Source: Devosia sp.
GTDB lineage: Bacteria > Pseudomonadota > Alphaproteobacteria > Rhizobiales > Devosiaceae
NCBI GenBank assembly: GCA_028290245.1
Contig: JAQGKG010000254.1
Span: 1-9,606 of the forward strand
Length of the DNA: 9,606 nt
Reading direction: 5' to 3'
Position numbers and translations under genes: made by a program
In this document: positions 1-6,838 of the stretch, in pieces
Position numbering within the stretch: the first letter of the stretch is position 1
Layout of the letters: each line of letters opens with the position of its first letter
The notes under the pieces: generated by a model
What the model was told of the DNA's origin: nothing
What the model saw: the letters and a program-made list of their open reading frames with translations, nothing else
The model's database searches: none

Positions 1-1
1 G

Positions 2-211
2 GCACACGACTGGCGTTCGGTCGGCGTCCATCGCCAGATCACCATGAGCCTTGGCGTGGCAGCGCCGGCAATGAGCGAAAACTCGATGCATGACGCGCTG
101 GCACGCGCCGACCGCGCGCTCTATGCCGCGAAATCAGCAGGCCGCAATCAAGTGGTTATCGATGCCGGCGACTCGTATGTGCCGGGTCTGCGGATCGCCC
201 CCGCGGCCTAG
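2..211 (+). CDS. C-terminal end of a GGDEF-domain (diguanylate cyclase-like) protein, 5' truncated
   Basis: The reading frame is open from the window edge to a TAG at 209-211 and gives 69 residues. Seen: a short strand reading ITMSLGVAAPA, then ALARADRALYAAKSAGRNQV. This is the typical end of a GGDEF domain, where the last helix carries the AD-ALY-AK-GRN-V pattern. Known of the family: GGDEF domains make cyclic di-GMP from two GTP. The GGDEF signature itself lies upstream of the window, so I cannot say whether this copy is catalytically active, or which sensor or membrane domains precede it. About 20 residues follow the domain. The stop codon overlaps, on the opposite strand, the stop of the moaB-like gene through a shared CTAG. 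The family call is fairly secure; activity and role are unknown. Confidence 0.85.
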   Translation, partial: AHDWRSVGVHRQITMSLGVAAPAMSENSMHDALARADRALYAAKSAGRNQVVIDAGDSYVPGLRIAPAA

Positions 212-744
212 CGTTCGTCGAGCCGCGGCATCAGTTCGACGAAATTGCACGGCTTGTGCCGGTAGTCGAGCTGGTGGGTCAGGATGCCTTCCCAGGCATC
301 GCGGCAGGCGCCGCGCGAGCCAGGCAGGCAGAATACGAATGTGGTACCGATCAGGCCTGCGGTGGCCCGTGACTGGATCGAACTGGTGCCCACCGTCGTC
401 GCCGAATACTGGTGGAACAGCACGGAAAAGCCCTCCATGCGCTTGTCGAACAGCGGCTCAACGGCTTCCGGAGTGATATCACGGCCCGAAAAGCCGGTTC
501 CTCCAGTGGTGAGGATAACGTCCACGGTTGGATCAGCGACCAGGCGCTGCACGGCAGCGCGCACCAGCTGGATTTCGTCCCGCACCACGACCCGTTCGGC
601 GCAGTTATGGCCGTCGGCCTCCAGCAGCGACTTCAGCAGCGCGCCGCCGGTGTCGGTTTCCAGCGTCCGCGTGTCGGATACGGCGATGATGGCGATGGAC
701 AGGGGCTTGAAGGCCCGGTCTTCAAATCGTGCCGTTTTGAACAT
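208..744 (-). CDS. moaB: Molybdenum cofactor biosynthesis protein B (MoaB/MogA family)
   Basis: This 178-residue cytosolic protein belongs to the MoaB/MogA fold, which binds molybdopterin and, in active members, adenylates it before molybdenum insertion. Seen: AVSDTRT at 21-27, TTGGTGFSGRDITPEA at 79-94, GTSSIQSRA at 119-127, the loop FCLPGS at 138-143, and a C-terminal stretch with KPCNF like that of Escherichia coli MoaB. Asp56 and Asp89 appear to match the two acidic residues required in MogA. E. coli MoaB has a different sequence around the second site, so this protein may be the active adenylyltransferase of its host; that is inference. I chose the ATG at 744 because GAGGAG (752-757) precedes it by 7 bases. 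The frame stays open upstream to 843, but that extension does not look like the family. The gene begins inside the last 23 bases of the MFS gene, so its translation is probably coupled to it. Confidence 0.93.
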   Translation of the reverse strand: MFKTARFEDRAFKPLSIAIIAVSDTRTLETDTGGALLKSLLEADGHNCAERVVVRDEIQLVRAAVQRLVADPTVDVILTTGGTGFSGRDITPEAVEPLFDKRMEGFSVLFHQYSATTVGTSSIQSRATAGLIGTTFVFCLPGSRGACRDAWEGILTHQLDYRHKPCNFVELMPRLDER

Positions 745-2047
745 CGCGTGGCTCCTCGTTCTGGGTGGCCAGTTCTTCGGGCACAGGCGCTTCGGCATGT
801 CCCATCTCGGGGCCATCAGTATCAGTCCGCGGATCGAGCACAATAGTTTCCGGCGTCACCAACTTGTCGTTACCCATCGGCTGGAACGGCGCCCGGTCGG
901 CGGGCTCGACGCTCTTGCGCTGGCTCATGCGCCAATAGGCAAACGCGGTGATGATGGCGTGGAAAACGGCTGTGACTATGAACAGCGACGCTGGCGATAT
1001 CGAGCCCATCAGCAACGAGGCGATCGTCGGCCCAATAGCTAGCCCGACGCCCAGGATCAGCAGCATGCCACCCGCGACGCGGGCGAACTCGCCATCGCGT
1101 GCAAAGTCGTTCGCATGGGCCACGGCGATTGGATAAAGCGGATTGGCGGTCAGGCCGTAGAGAGCAAACAGCATATACATCAGCCAGCCCGCGCTGGGAT
1201 TGATGATGACGATCAGCGCCCCGGTGACGGCCGCGCCGGCGCCCAAGCCAACCATGACCCAGCGGCGATCGATGCGGTCCGACAGCCGACCGAACGGGAT
1301 TTGCCCGACGGCGCCGGCAATCGCCGCAATGGCAAACAGGAAGGCGATGCCGCTGGCGTCAAGCCCCTGCTCATAGCCATAGACCGGCGCCAGCGTGCCA
1401 AACGCGCCGTTGGCCATGCCGCAGCAAAATGCCGCCGCAGCGGCTACCGGGGAAGTGCGGATCAACAGGCCAAGATCGAGTTTGGCCGACGCCAGCGGGC
1501 GCGGCTGCGGGCTGGAGGTAAGCGACGTCGGCAGCACGGCGCAGATAAAGCTGATGGCGCCGATGACGAAGGGAATGTAGCCGGCGGTGCCGGTGACCGA
1601 CATCGCGACCTGGCCCAGCGTCGAGGCGGTCAGGTTGATCGTCACGTAGATAGAAAAGATGGTGCCGCGGCTCTTGTTTTCGGCCACTTCGTTGAGCCAG
1701 CTTTCGACGATCATCGCCGCGCCGGCAAAGCAGAAGCCCGACAATGCCCGCAGCAGGATCCAGCTGATGTCGTTGACCATCAACAAGTTGAGCAGAATGG
1801 TCACGGTGCCGATCGCCGCCATTACCGAGAAGGCGCGTATATGGCCGACGTTGCGCACGATCAGCGGCACCGAGATCGAGCCAGCAACGAAGCCCACCGA
1901 CCAGCCGGTACCGATCAGGCCTAGCGATAGCAGCGAAAACCCCTCTTCGGCGCCACGCACCGACAGCAACAGACCCTGCAGGCCGCCGCCAAACATCAGC
2001 AAGGCGGACCCCAGGAACAGGGCGTAAATCTTGATTACAGAGGCCAT
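722..2047 (-). CDS. MFS transporter, YcaD-like
   Basis: This 441-residue inner membrane protein has about 12 predicted hydrophobic segments, between residues 5 and 373. Seen: a short version of MFS motif A, GRLSDRIDRR (253-262), after the central loop; MIVESWLNEVAENKSRG (112-128), which resembles the VVVES-NRG stretch of E. coli YcaD; and a YGLTANPLYPIAVAHA region (297-312) close to YcaD's LYPVAMAWA. The substrate is unknown in this subfamily and I do not propose one. Residues 374-441 form a hydrophilic, acidic, proline-containing cytoplasmic tail that YcaD lacks. The ATG at 2047 opens directly into the first membrane segment; only a weak GAAAG lies before it. moaB starts inside the 3' end, so the two are probably co-transcribed. 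The 104-base gap to the uracil-DNA glycosylase upstream could hold a separate promoter. Confidence 0.88.
   Translation of the reverse strand: MASVIKIYALFLGSALLMFGGGLQGLLLSVRGAEEGFSLLSLGLIGTGWSVGFVAGSISVPLIVRNVGHIRAFSVMAAIGTVTILLNLLMVNDISWILLRALSGFCFAGAAMIVESWLNEVAENKSRGTIFSIYVTINLTASTLGQVAMSVTGTAGYIPFVIGAISFICAVLPTSLTSSPQPRPLASAKLDLGLLIRTSPVAAAAAFCCGMANGAFGTLAPVYGYEQGLDASGIAFLFAIAAIAGAVGQIPFGRLSDRIDRRWVMVGLGAGAAVTGALIVIINPSAGWLMYMLFALYGLTANPLYPIAVAHANDFARDGEFARVAGGMLLILGVGLAIGPTIASLLMGSISPASLFIVTAVFHAIITAFAYWRMSQRKSVEPADRAPFQPMGNDKLVTPETIVLDPRTDTDGPEMGHAEAPVPEELATQNEEPRDVQNGTI
752..757 (-). promoter_or_regulatory. Ribosome binding site of moaB inside the MFS gene
   Basis: The minus strand reads GAGGAG seven bases before the ATG at 744. 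The site lies within the last codons of the upstream transporter gene. It decides the moaB start in favour of 744 over the longer open frame reaching 843. Confidence 0.7.
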
Positions 2048-2077
2048 GACGCTTTCGGCTGTGCTGGATCGGAAGAA

Positions 2078-2096
2078 CGTTGCAAATCACGCAACG
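2078..2096. promoter_or_regulatory. Inverted repeat upstream of the MFS gene
   Basis: CGTTGC and GCAACG form a perfect 6-base inverted repeat separated by 7 bases, about 30 bases before the MFS start codon, in the gap between the glycosylase stop and the transporter start. It could be an operator or a small hairpin in the leader. There is no T-run, so it does not look like a terminator of the upstream gene. Confidence 0.3.
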
Positions 2097-2151
2097 GTGA
2101 CCTTAGCGCGGCAAAGCGAGGATGGCAGGGTGAAATTGGGCCGTGGCTAAT

Positions 2152-2967
2152 TTATTGCGCGTTCAGCCCCAGCGCGTCGATCTTGAGCTTGAGGCTAAGC
2201 ATGTCCATCCAGGCTTGCTGCTTGGCGGGCGGGTTGCGCAGCAGATAGGCTGGATGCAACGTCGCGATAGCCTCGACCTGGTGGTTGCCGATGGTCAAAG
2301 TGCTCCACTTGCCGCGCATCTTGATGATGCCATTGGTGCTGGAGAATACTGTCTGCATGGCGGGGCCGCCCAGCGTCATCACCAGTTTGGGCGCGACGAG
2401 TTCGACCTGACGGTGCAGAAAGGGCAGGCATAGCGCCATTTCCTCGGGCGTCGGCGTGCGGTTGCCCGGCGGTCGCCATGGCACGGTGTTGGCGATATAG
2501 ACCTTGGTCCGGTCTAGCCCGATGGCCGCGAGCATGCGGTCCAGCAATTGGCCGGACTTGCCGACGAAGGGCGTGCCCTGCCGGTCTTCTTCGGCACCCG
2601 GCGCTTCGCCGATCAGCATGATCTCGGCGTCCGGGTTGCCATCTGCAAACACCAGTTGAGTGGCGCGGAGCTTGAGCCCGCAGCCGTCATAGGCACCGAG
2701 AACGGTCTGAAGTTCATCTAGCGACCGCGCAGAGGCTGCGAGGCTACGTGCCTCCGACGGATCGCCGCCAAGCATCACTGGCTGTTCTGCTGGTCGCTCA
2801 GTGACCGCTGCACTGCTCGGGGCTGTTATTGGCGTGACCCGCTGCGGCGGGCGCTGGGCAAAGCGGTCGATCGGCTCCTCGCCCACGGCGATATCGACCC
2901 CCGCAGCCCGATACCAATCGAGCACGGCGAGCATTTCGTCGTGATTTGGCGGTCGATCTTCAGCCAT
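2152..2967 (-). CDS. Uracil-DNA glycosylase, family 4-like
   Basis: This 271-residue DNA repair enzyme of the uracil-DNA glycosylase superfamily removes uracil from DNA. Seen: a poorly conserved Pro-rich N-terminal part (1-85), then motif A GEAPGAEEDRQGTPFVG (120-136), which carries the water-activating region. PWRPPGNRTPTPEE (163-176), VMTLGG (196-201) and motif B HPAYLLRNP (238-246) follow. Known: classical family 4 enzymes hold a 4Fe-4S cluster with four cysteines. Here only Cys96 and Cys180 remain; the other two positions read Tyr93 and Trp164. This matches the alphaproteobacterial variant and suggests there is no normal cluster. I chose the ATG at 2967 because the protein then opens with MAEDRPPNHDEMLAVLDWYRAAGVD, as in relatives. 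The frame is open to 3012, but that ATG has no ribosome binding site. The gene is divergent from the TPR gene. Confidence 0.92.
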   Translation of the reverse strand: MAEDRPPNHDEMLAVLDWYRAAGVDIAVGEEPIDRFAQRPPQRVTPITAPSSAAVTERPAEQPVMLGGDPSEARSLAASARSLDELQTVLGAYDGCGLKLRATQLVFADGNPDAEIMLIGEAPGAEEDRQGTPFVGKSGQLLDRMLAAIGLDRTKVYIANTVPWRPPGNRTPTPEEMALCLPFLHRQVELVAPKLVMTLGGPAMQTVFSSTNGIIKMRGKWSTLTIGNHQVEAIATLHPAYLLRNPPAKQQAWMDMLSLKLKIDALGLNAQ

Positions 2968-3152
2968 GTGGTCCGTTATGTCACAGCCGGTTTGTCGTTG
3001 CCAGCCAAGCATCTGTCAGGCATTCGTCCCAAATAGCGGAATTTAATGGTGGGGCCTATCACGCTATGTGGCGCGCCCTTGCGGAGCAGTCCCAAAACGG
3101 ACAATCTTCGCCGCCACAACGGGCCGAACAGCCCAAGGGAGTTTCAAGCCTC
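2968..3152. promoter_or_regulatory. Divergent intergenic region between uracil-DNA glycosylase and TPR protein genes
   Basis: These 185 bases lie between two start codons that point away from each other, so they should contain both promoters. I could not find a -35/-10 pair good enough to mark for either gene. The frame of the TPR gene is open through this region back to 2946 with an in-frame ATG at 3066, but the deduced residues are low in structure and precede the signal peptide, so I treat the region as non-coding. Confidence 0.45.
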
Positions 3153-4895
3153 GTGATATCGCTTCTGCACCGCTTCGCCCGTCCGGCGCTTGTTTCAATC
3201 CTGCTCTCGGCTACGGCTTTCATCCCGGTTCATGCGGTGGAATCGGTGCAGACGGCCCAATCCAATCCGCTGGCGCAGTTTGACTTGATGCCGCTATTCC
3301 GGCCCAGCGTCACTGGCTCCTACATGGCTGGCCAGCAAGCTTTACAGGATCTGCGCACCGAAGAGGCCGCACGCTATTTCAACGAGGCCGCGATAGCAGA
3401 TTGGGAGAATCCCATTCTCGTCGAGCGCGCCTTTATCGCCCTGGCCGCCGATGGCCAGATCGGCCAGGCCGCATCGACCGCCAAGCACCTGCTTGAGCTC
3501 GATCCCAAGAACGAACTCGCCGAACTGGTCGTCGCCACCGAGGCGCTAAAAGAGCGTCGCTATGGCGCCGCCGAAAAACTGCTTGGCGGCATTGGGCAGG
3601 AAAGCTTTACCGGCATTACCGCCGGCATTCTGCAGGGTTGGGCCTTGATCGGCGACAATCGCAAGGCCGATGCAGACGCGGTTCTCGACAAGCTGGGCAA
3701 TACCGGCCTCGATGACTTCCTGGTGTTTCACCGTGCCTTGATGGCCGAAGCCTCAGGCGACACCGACCAAGCGATCGAACTGGCCAGCCGTGCCTTCGAT
3801 GCCGAGCCATATGTGCCGCGGATCGTGGAAGTTTATGCCCGCATCTTGGCAAATGCAGGACGCTTCGACGAAGCGCTGGCAGCCATCGCCCAATTCGAAG
3901 ACCAGGGCATGACCCATCCCGTCATCAGCATCGTCAAGACCCAAATTCTTGCCGGCCAGCGCCCGGGCATCTTTGCCAGCAACGTACAGGTCGGCGCCGC
4001 CGAAATGTTCCACGGCATCGGCGTAGCCTTGTCGCGCGACGGCAGCCTCGACCTGTCCCTGGTGTTCCTGCGCCTCGGCCTTTACCTCGATCCATCGGCT
4101 GACGTGATCTCGCTGGCACTCGGGCAATTGCTCGACACCGCCAACCAGCGCGACGCAGCAAACCTGATCTATGAGGCCGTGCCGGTGACATCGCCAATGA
4201 AGCCGACCGCGGTGGTTCGTGTTGCTTCCAATCTCGATGCCAAGGGCGATCGTCCCGAGGCGCTGCGTCGGCTAAGCAACATTATCGCAACCAGCCCCGG
4301 CGATATCGATGCCATTTCGGTCTATGGCGATCTGCTGCGCTATGACGAGCAGTTCATCGAGTCCGCCGCGGCCTATACTAAGGCGCTCGAACTGACCGGG
4401 GGTGAAGGCCCTGCCGACTGGCGCTTCTACTATGTGCGCGGCATTGCCTATGAGCGTGCCAAAGAATGGCCCAAGGCGGAAGCAGACTTCCTTAAGGCTC
4501 TGGAACTCAATCCGGACCAGCCAGCCGTGCTCAACTATCTCGGCTATAGCTGGATCGACCAGGACATGAACCTGGAACCAGCGCTGGCGATGATCGAAAA
4601 GGCCGTCGCCGCTCAGCCACAAGATGGCTATATCGTCGATTCGCTGGGTTGGGCCTTTTACAAGATGGGCCGCCTCGACGAGGCGGTGACCACGCTTGAA
4701 CAGGCGGTGCTGCTGCTGCCTACCGATGCCGAGATCAACGATCATCTGGGCGACGCTTATTGGAAAGCCGGGCGCAAGCTCGAAGCGCGCTTCCAGTGGA
4801 ATGTTGCGTCGTCAGTCGATACGGAAGGCAACGTCAAGGCGCGCGTGGTGCCAAAGCTTGTCGATGGGCTGACCGACGCCAACAAGACCGAATAG
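3153..4895 (+). CDS. Exported tetratricopeptide repeat (TPR) protein
   Basis: The protein has 580 residues from a GTG start. Seen: an N-terminal signal peptide (positive HRFAR at 6-10, hydrophobic ALVSILLSATAFI at 12-24, probable cleavage after PVHA at 28). Helical TPR-like repeats follow over most of the chain. The best are near 61-118 and 200-248, and in the C-terminal block 424-550, with ALELNPDQPAVLNYLGYS (449-466), IVDSLGWAFYKMGRLDEA (494-511) and INDHLGDAYWKAGRKLEA (528-545). No cysteine follows the signal, so it is probably soluble and periplasmic rather than a lipoprotein. TPRs bind other proteins; no enzyme motif is visible. The GTG at 3153 puts the signal peptide at the very start, with AAGGGAG 11 bases upstream. 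An ATG at 3066 would add 29 residues. ispE follows after 5 bases. A link to Pseudomonas LbcA, a TPR adaptor encoded near ispE, is inference. Confidence 0.88.
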   Translation: MISLLHRFARPALVSILLSATAFIPVHAVESVQTAQSNPLAQFDLMPLFRPSVTGSYMAGQQALQDLRTEEAARYFNEAAIADWENPILVERAFIALAADGQIGQAASTAKHLLELDPKNELAELVVATEALKERRYGAAEKLLGGIGQESFTGITAGILQGWALIGDNRKADADAVLDKLGNTGLDDFLVFHRALMAEASGDTDQAIELASRAFDAEPYVPRIVEVYARILANAGRFDEALAAIAQFEDQGMTHPVISIVKTQILAGQRPGIFASNVQVGAAEMFHGIGVALSRDGSLDLSLVFLRLGLYLDPSADVISLALGQLLDTANQRDAANLIYEAVPVTSPMKPTAVVRVASNLDAKGDRPEALRRLSNIIATSPGDIDAISVYGDLLRYDEQFIESAAAYTKALELTGGEGPADWRFYYVRGIAYERAKEWPKAEADFLKALELNPDQPAVLNYLGYSWIDQDMNLEPALAMIEKAVAAQPQDGYIVDSLGWAFYKMGRLDEAVTTLEQAVLLLPTDAEINDHLGDAYWKAGRKLEARFQWNVASSVDTEGNVKARVVPKLVDGLTDANKTE

Positions 4896-4900
4896 CCCTT

Positions 4901-5776
4901 ATGGTCGAACCCTTCGTCCAACTCGCGCCAGCCAAGGTGAACCTTGCGCTGCACGTAACTCGTCGGCGCGAGGATGGCTATCACGATCTCGAAAGCCTCG
5001 TGGTGTTTGCCGACCTCGCGGACGAGCTTGAGGCACGGCCCGCCAAGGCCGATACCCTGACCATCGGGGGGCCGTTCGGCAAGGGGCTGGGCACGGGCGA
5101 GACCAACCTGGTATCACGCGCGGTCGCAGCTTTTCGCGCCCGCTGGCCGGATGCAGTCGAGACGGGTCTGGCGATGCACCTGACCAAGAACTTGCCGGTT
5201 GCTGCAGGCATTGGTGGTGGCTCGGCTGACGCTGCTGCCGCCCTGCGGTTGATGGCGTCGCTGTCCAATCAAGCCATTGAGCTAGACGACCTTGCGGATA
5301 TGGCCGCACGCCTGGGAGCCGATGTTCCGGCGTGTCTGGTCTCGGCGCCTCTGGTGGCACGCGGGGTCGGAGAAGTGCTGACGCGCCTGCCGCAGTTCCC
5401 CTCCTGCCACATCGTGCTGGTCAACCCGATGATCCCGCTGGCCACGGCCGATGTGTTCCGCCGCCTGCGGGCGCATGACAATTACCCTATGCCAGAACTG
5501 CCATCGCCGTTGACGCGACCAGCGCAGCTTGGCATCTGGCTGGCAGAAACTCGCAATGACCTGCAGCCCCCGGCCGTCAAGCTTGTGCCGGTGATCGGCG
5601 AGATTGTCCAAGAACTAGGTGGCACGCAAGGCTGCATTCTCGCCCGCATGTCGGGGTCTGGCGCCACGGTGTTTGGATTGTTTGGAAGCAGTGGGCAGGC
5701 CCATCAGGCCGCACAGGTAATGCGCGCCAGCCATCCGGATCACTGGGTGGCAGCCGCACCGTTGCTTGGGGTTTGA
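4901..5776 (+). CDS. ispE: 4-diphosphocytidyl-2-C-methyl-D-erythritol kinase
   Basis: This 291-residue cytosolic kinase of the GHMP family phosphorylates 4-diphosphocytidyl-2-C-methylerythritol with ATP, in the MEP pathway to isopentenyl diphosphate. Seen: APAKVNLALHV (9-19) with the substrate-site Lys12; DGYHDLESLVVFADLAD (25-41), typical of IspE; the ATP-binding glycine-rich loop LPVAAGIGGGSADAA (98-112); LGADVPACL (138-146) with the catalytic Asp141; and the C-terminal GHMP motif MSGSGATVFGLF (250-261). The length is normal for the family. The ATG at 4901 lies 5 bases after the TPR stop with no clear ribosome binding site, so translation is probably coupled to the TPR gene. An in-frame extension to 4760 only shadows the TPR gene. 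The gene converges on the polyprenyl synthase, which uses the downstream products of this pathway. Confidence 0.97.
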   Translation: MVEPFVQLAPAKVNLALHVTRRREDGYHDLESLVVFADLADELEARPAKADTLTIGGPFGKGLGTGETNLVSRAVAAFRARWPDAVETGLAMHLTKNLPVAAGIGGGSADAAAALRLMASLSNQAIELDDLADMAARLGADVPACLVSAPLVARGVGEVLTRLPQFPSCHIVLVNPMIPLATADVFRRLRAHDNYPMPELPSPLTRPAQLGIWLAETRNDLQPPAVKLVPVIGEIVQELGGTQGCILARMSGSGATVFGLFGSSGQAHQAAQVMRASHPDHWVAAAPLLGV

Positions 5777-5787
5777 GTCTTCCCAGG

Positions 5788-5799
5788 CCTTCCCGAAGG
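5788..5799. terminator. Small hairpin between the convergent ispE and polyprenyl synthase genes
   Basis: CCTT and AAGG pair around a CCCG loop, with a possible extra inner C-G pair, in the 30-base gap between two convergent stop codons. The position suits a bidirectional terminator. The stem is short and there is no T-run on either strand, so support is weak. Confidence 0.3.
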
Positions 5800-5806
5800 G
5801 ACGGAG

Positions 5807-6838
5807 TTAGTACGCCCGAACCACGCTGAATTCCACGACTTCGCTCAGCAGCGAGCGCATCGCAGACGCGGGCAGTGTTTCGAGCGCTGCCTGTGCAGAC
5901 CGCGCGTGGGCCTGGGCATGATCCATGGTGCGGGCCAGCGTGTTGTGGCGCTCCATGATCGCGACCACGGCAGCAACCTGCTCTGCAGTCGCTTCGGCAT
6001 CGCCGAGTGCGGCGGTGATGATCTCGCGGTCTTCTGAACTGGCTTCGGCTAGCGCCAAAATCACCGGTAGGGTCATCTTGCCTTCGCGCAGGTCGTCGCC
6101 CACATTCTTGCCAAGCATGCCCGACTGCCCACCGTAATCAAGCACGTCATCGACCAGTTGGAACGCATTGCCCAGCTCGAGGCCATATTGCGCCAGCGCC
6201 TTGCGGCCGGCGTCATCGGCACCGCCAGACATGGCGCCCACTTCGCAGGCGGCCTGGAACAGCACGGCGGTCTTGGCGCGGATCACTTCGGCATAATCGG
6301 CGGCGGTGGTGGTCAGGTCGCCGGTCTTGGCAAGCTGGAACACTTCGCCTTCGGCCATCACGGCAGAGGCCGAGGACAGCACGCCGAGCGCACCGATATT
6401 GCCGGTTTCAACCATCATCATGAAGGCTTGGCCGAGCAGGAAGTCGCCGACCAAGATGCTCGCCTTGTTGCCCCAAACCATGCGGGCAGCAGGCTTACCA
6501 CGGCGCATGTCGCTCTCGTCGACGACGTCGTCGTGCAGTAGGGTGGCATTGTGCATGAATTCGACGGCGGCGGCGAAATTGACCGCCGTGCCGGTTCCAT
6601 TCGCAAAAAGCTGGGCGGCGGCCACGGTCAGCATCGGGCGCAGGCGCTTCCCGCCGCTCTCGATCAGATAGCGGGCCAGCTCGGGCACCATTTCGACATG
6701 TGAGTCGGCGCGGCTCAGAATCAGCGCATTGACCTTGGCCATATCGTCGGCGGTGGCCAGCAACAGCCGCTCGATCGGATTGGCGGCCGGCGCTTCTTTG
6801 ATTTGCGTCAGAACTGACACTGTTGTTTCCGTCCTCAT
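5807..6838 (-). CDS. Long-chain polyprenyl diphosphate synthase (octaprenyl/decaprenyl type)
   Basis: This 343-residue trans-polyprenyl synthase condenses isopentenyl diphosphate onto an allylic primer to make the side chain of ubiquinone. Seen: GGKRLRPM (62-69), the first Asp-rich motif LLHDDVVDESDMRRGKP (100-116) with DDVVD at 103-107, the second Asp-rich motif FQLVDDVLDYGG (226-237), and GKNVGDDLREGKMTLP (243-258). All metal-binding aspartates are present. Ala98, five residues before the first motif, matches E. coli IspB rather than short-chain farnesyl synthases, which carry bulky aromatic residues there. The exact length (C40 or C50) cannot be read from the sequence; C50 would be usual for alphaproteobacteria. 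The ATG at 6838 has no ribosome binding site. A GTG at 6820 preceded by AGGACGGA is a real alternative and would shorten the protein by six residues. The frame is open upstream to 6874. Confidence 0.94.
   Translation of the reverse strand: MRTETTVSVLTQIKEAPAANPIERLLLATADDMAKVNALILSRADSHVEMVPELARYLIESGGKRLRPMLTVAAAQLFANGTGTAVNFAAAVEFMHNATLLHDDVVDESDMRRGKPAARMVWGNKASILVGDFLLGQAFMMMVETGNIGALGVLSSASAVMAEGEVFQLAKTGDLTTTAADYAEVIRAKTAVLFQAACEVGAMSGGADDAGRKALAQYGLELGNAFQLVDDVLDYGGQSGMLGKNVGDDLREGKMTLPVILALAEASSEDREIITAALGDAEATAEQVAAVVAIMERHNTLARTMDHAQAHARSAQAALETLPASAMRSLLSEVVEFSVVRAY

Noticed and set aside
284..1924. Long open frames on the + strand (284-1042 and 1115-1924) opposite moaB and the MFS gene
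   Set aside because: They are antisense shadows of well-supported genes. Their translations are rich in Arg, Ala, Gly and Gln with no family pattern, as expected in GC-rich DNA.
3078..3106. TTGCGG-N17-CAATCT as a promoter for the TPR gene
   Set aside because: Too few consensus matches in either hexamer to support it by eye.
2946..3152. N-terminal extension of the TPR protein back to the ATG at 2946 or 3066
   Set aside because: The 2946 start would overlap the 5' end of the divergent glycosylase gene and bury the signal peptide 69 residues inside. The 3066 start adds 29 residues of no family character. GTG 3153 places the signal peptide at the start.
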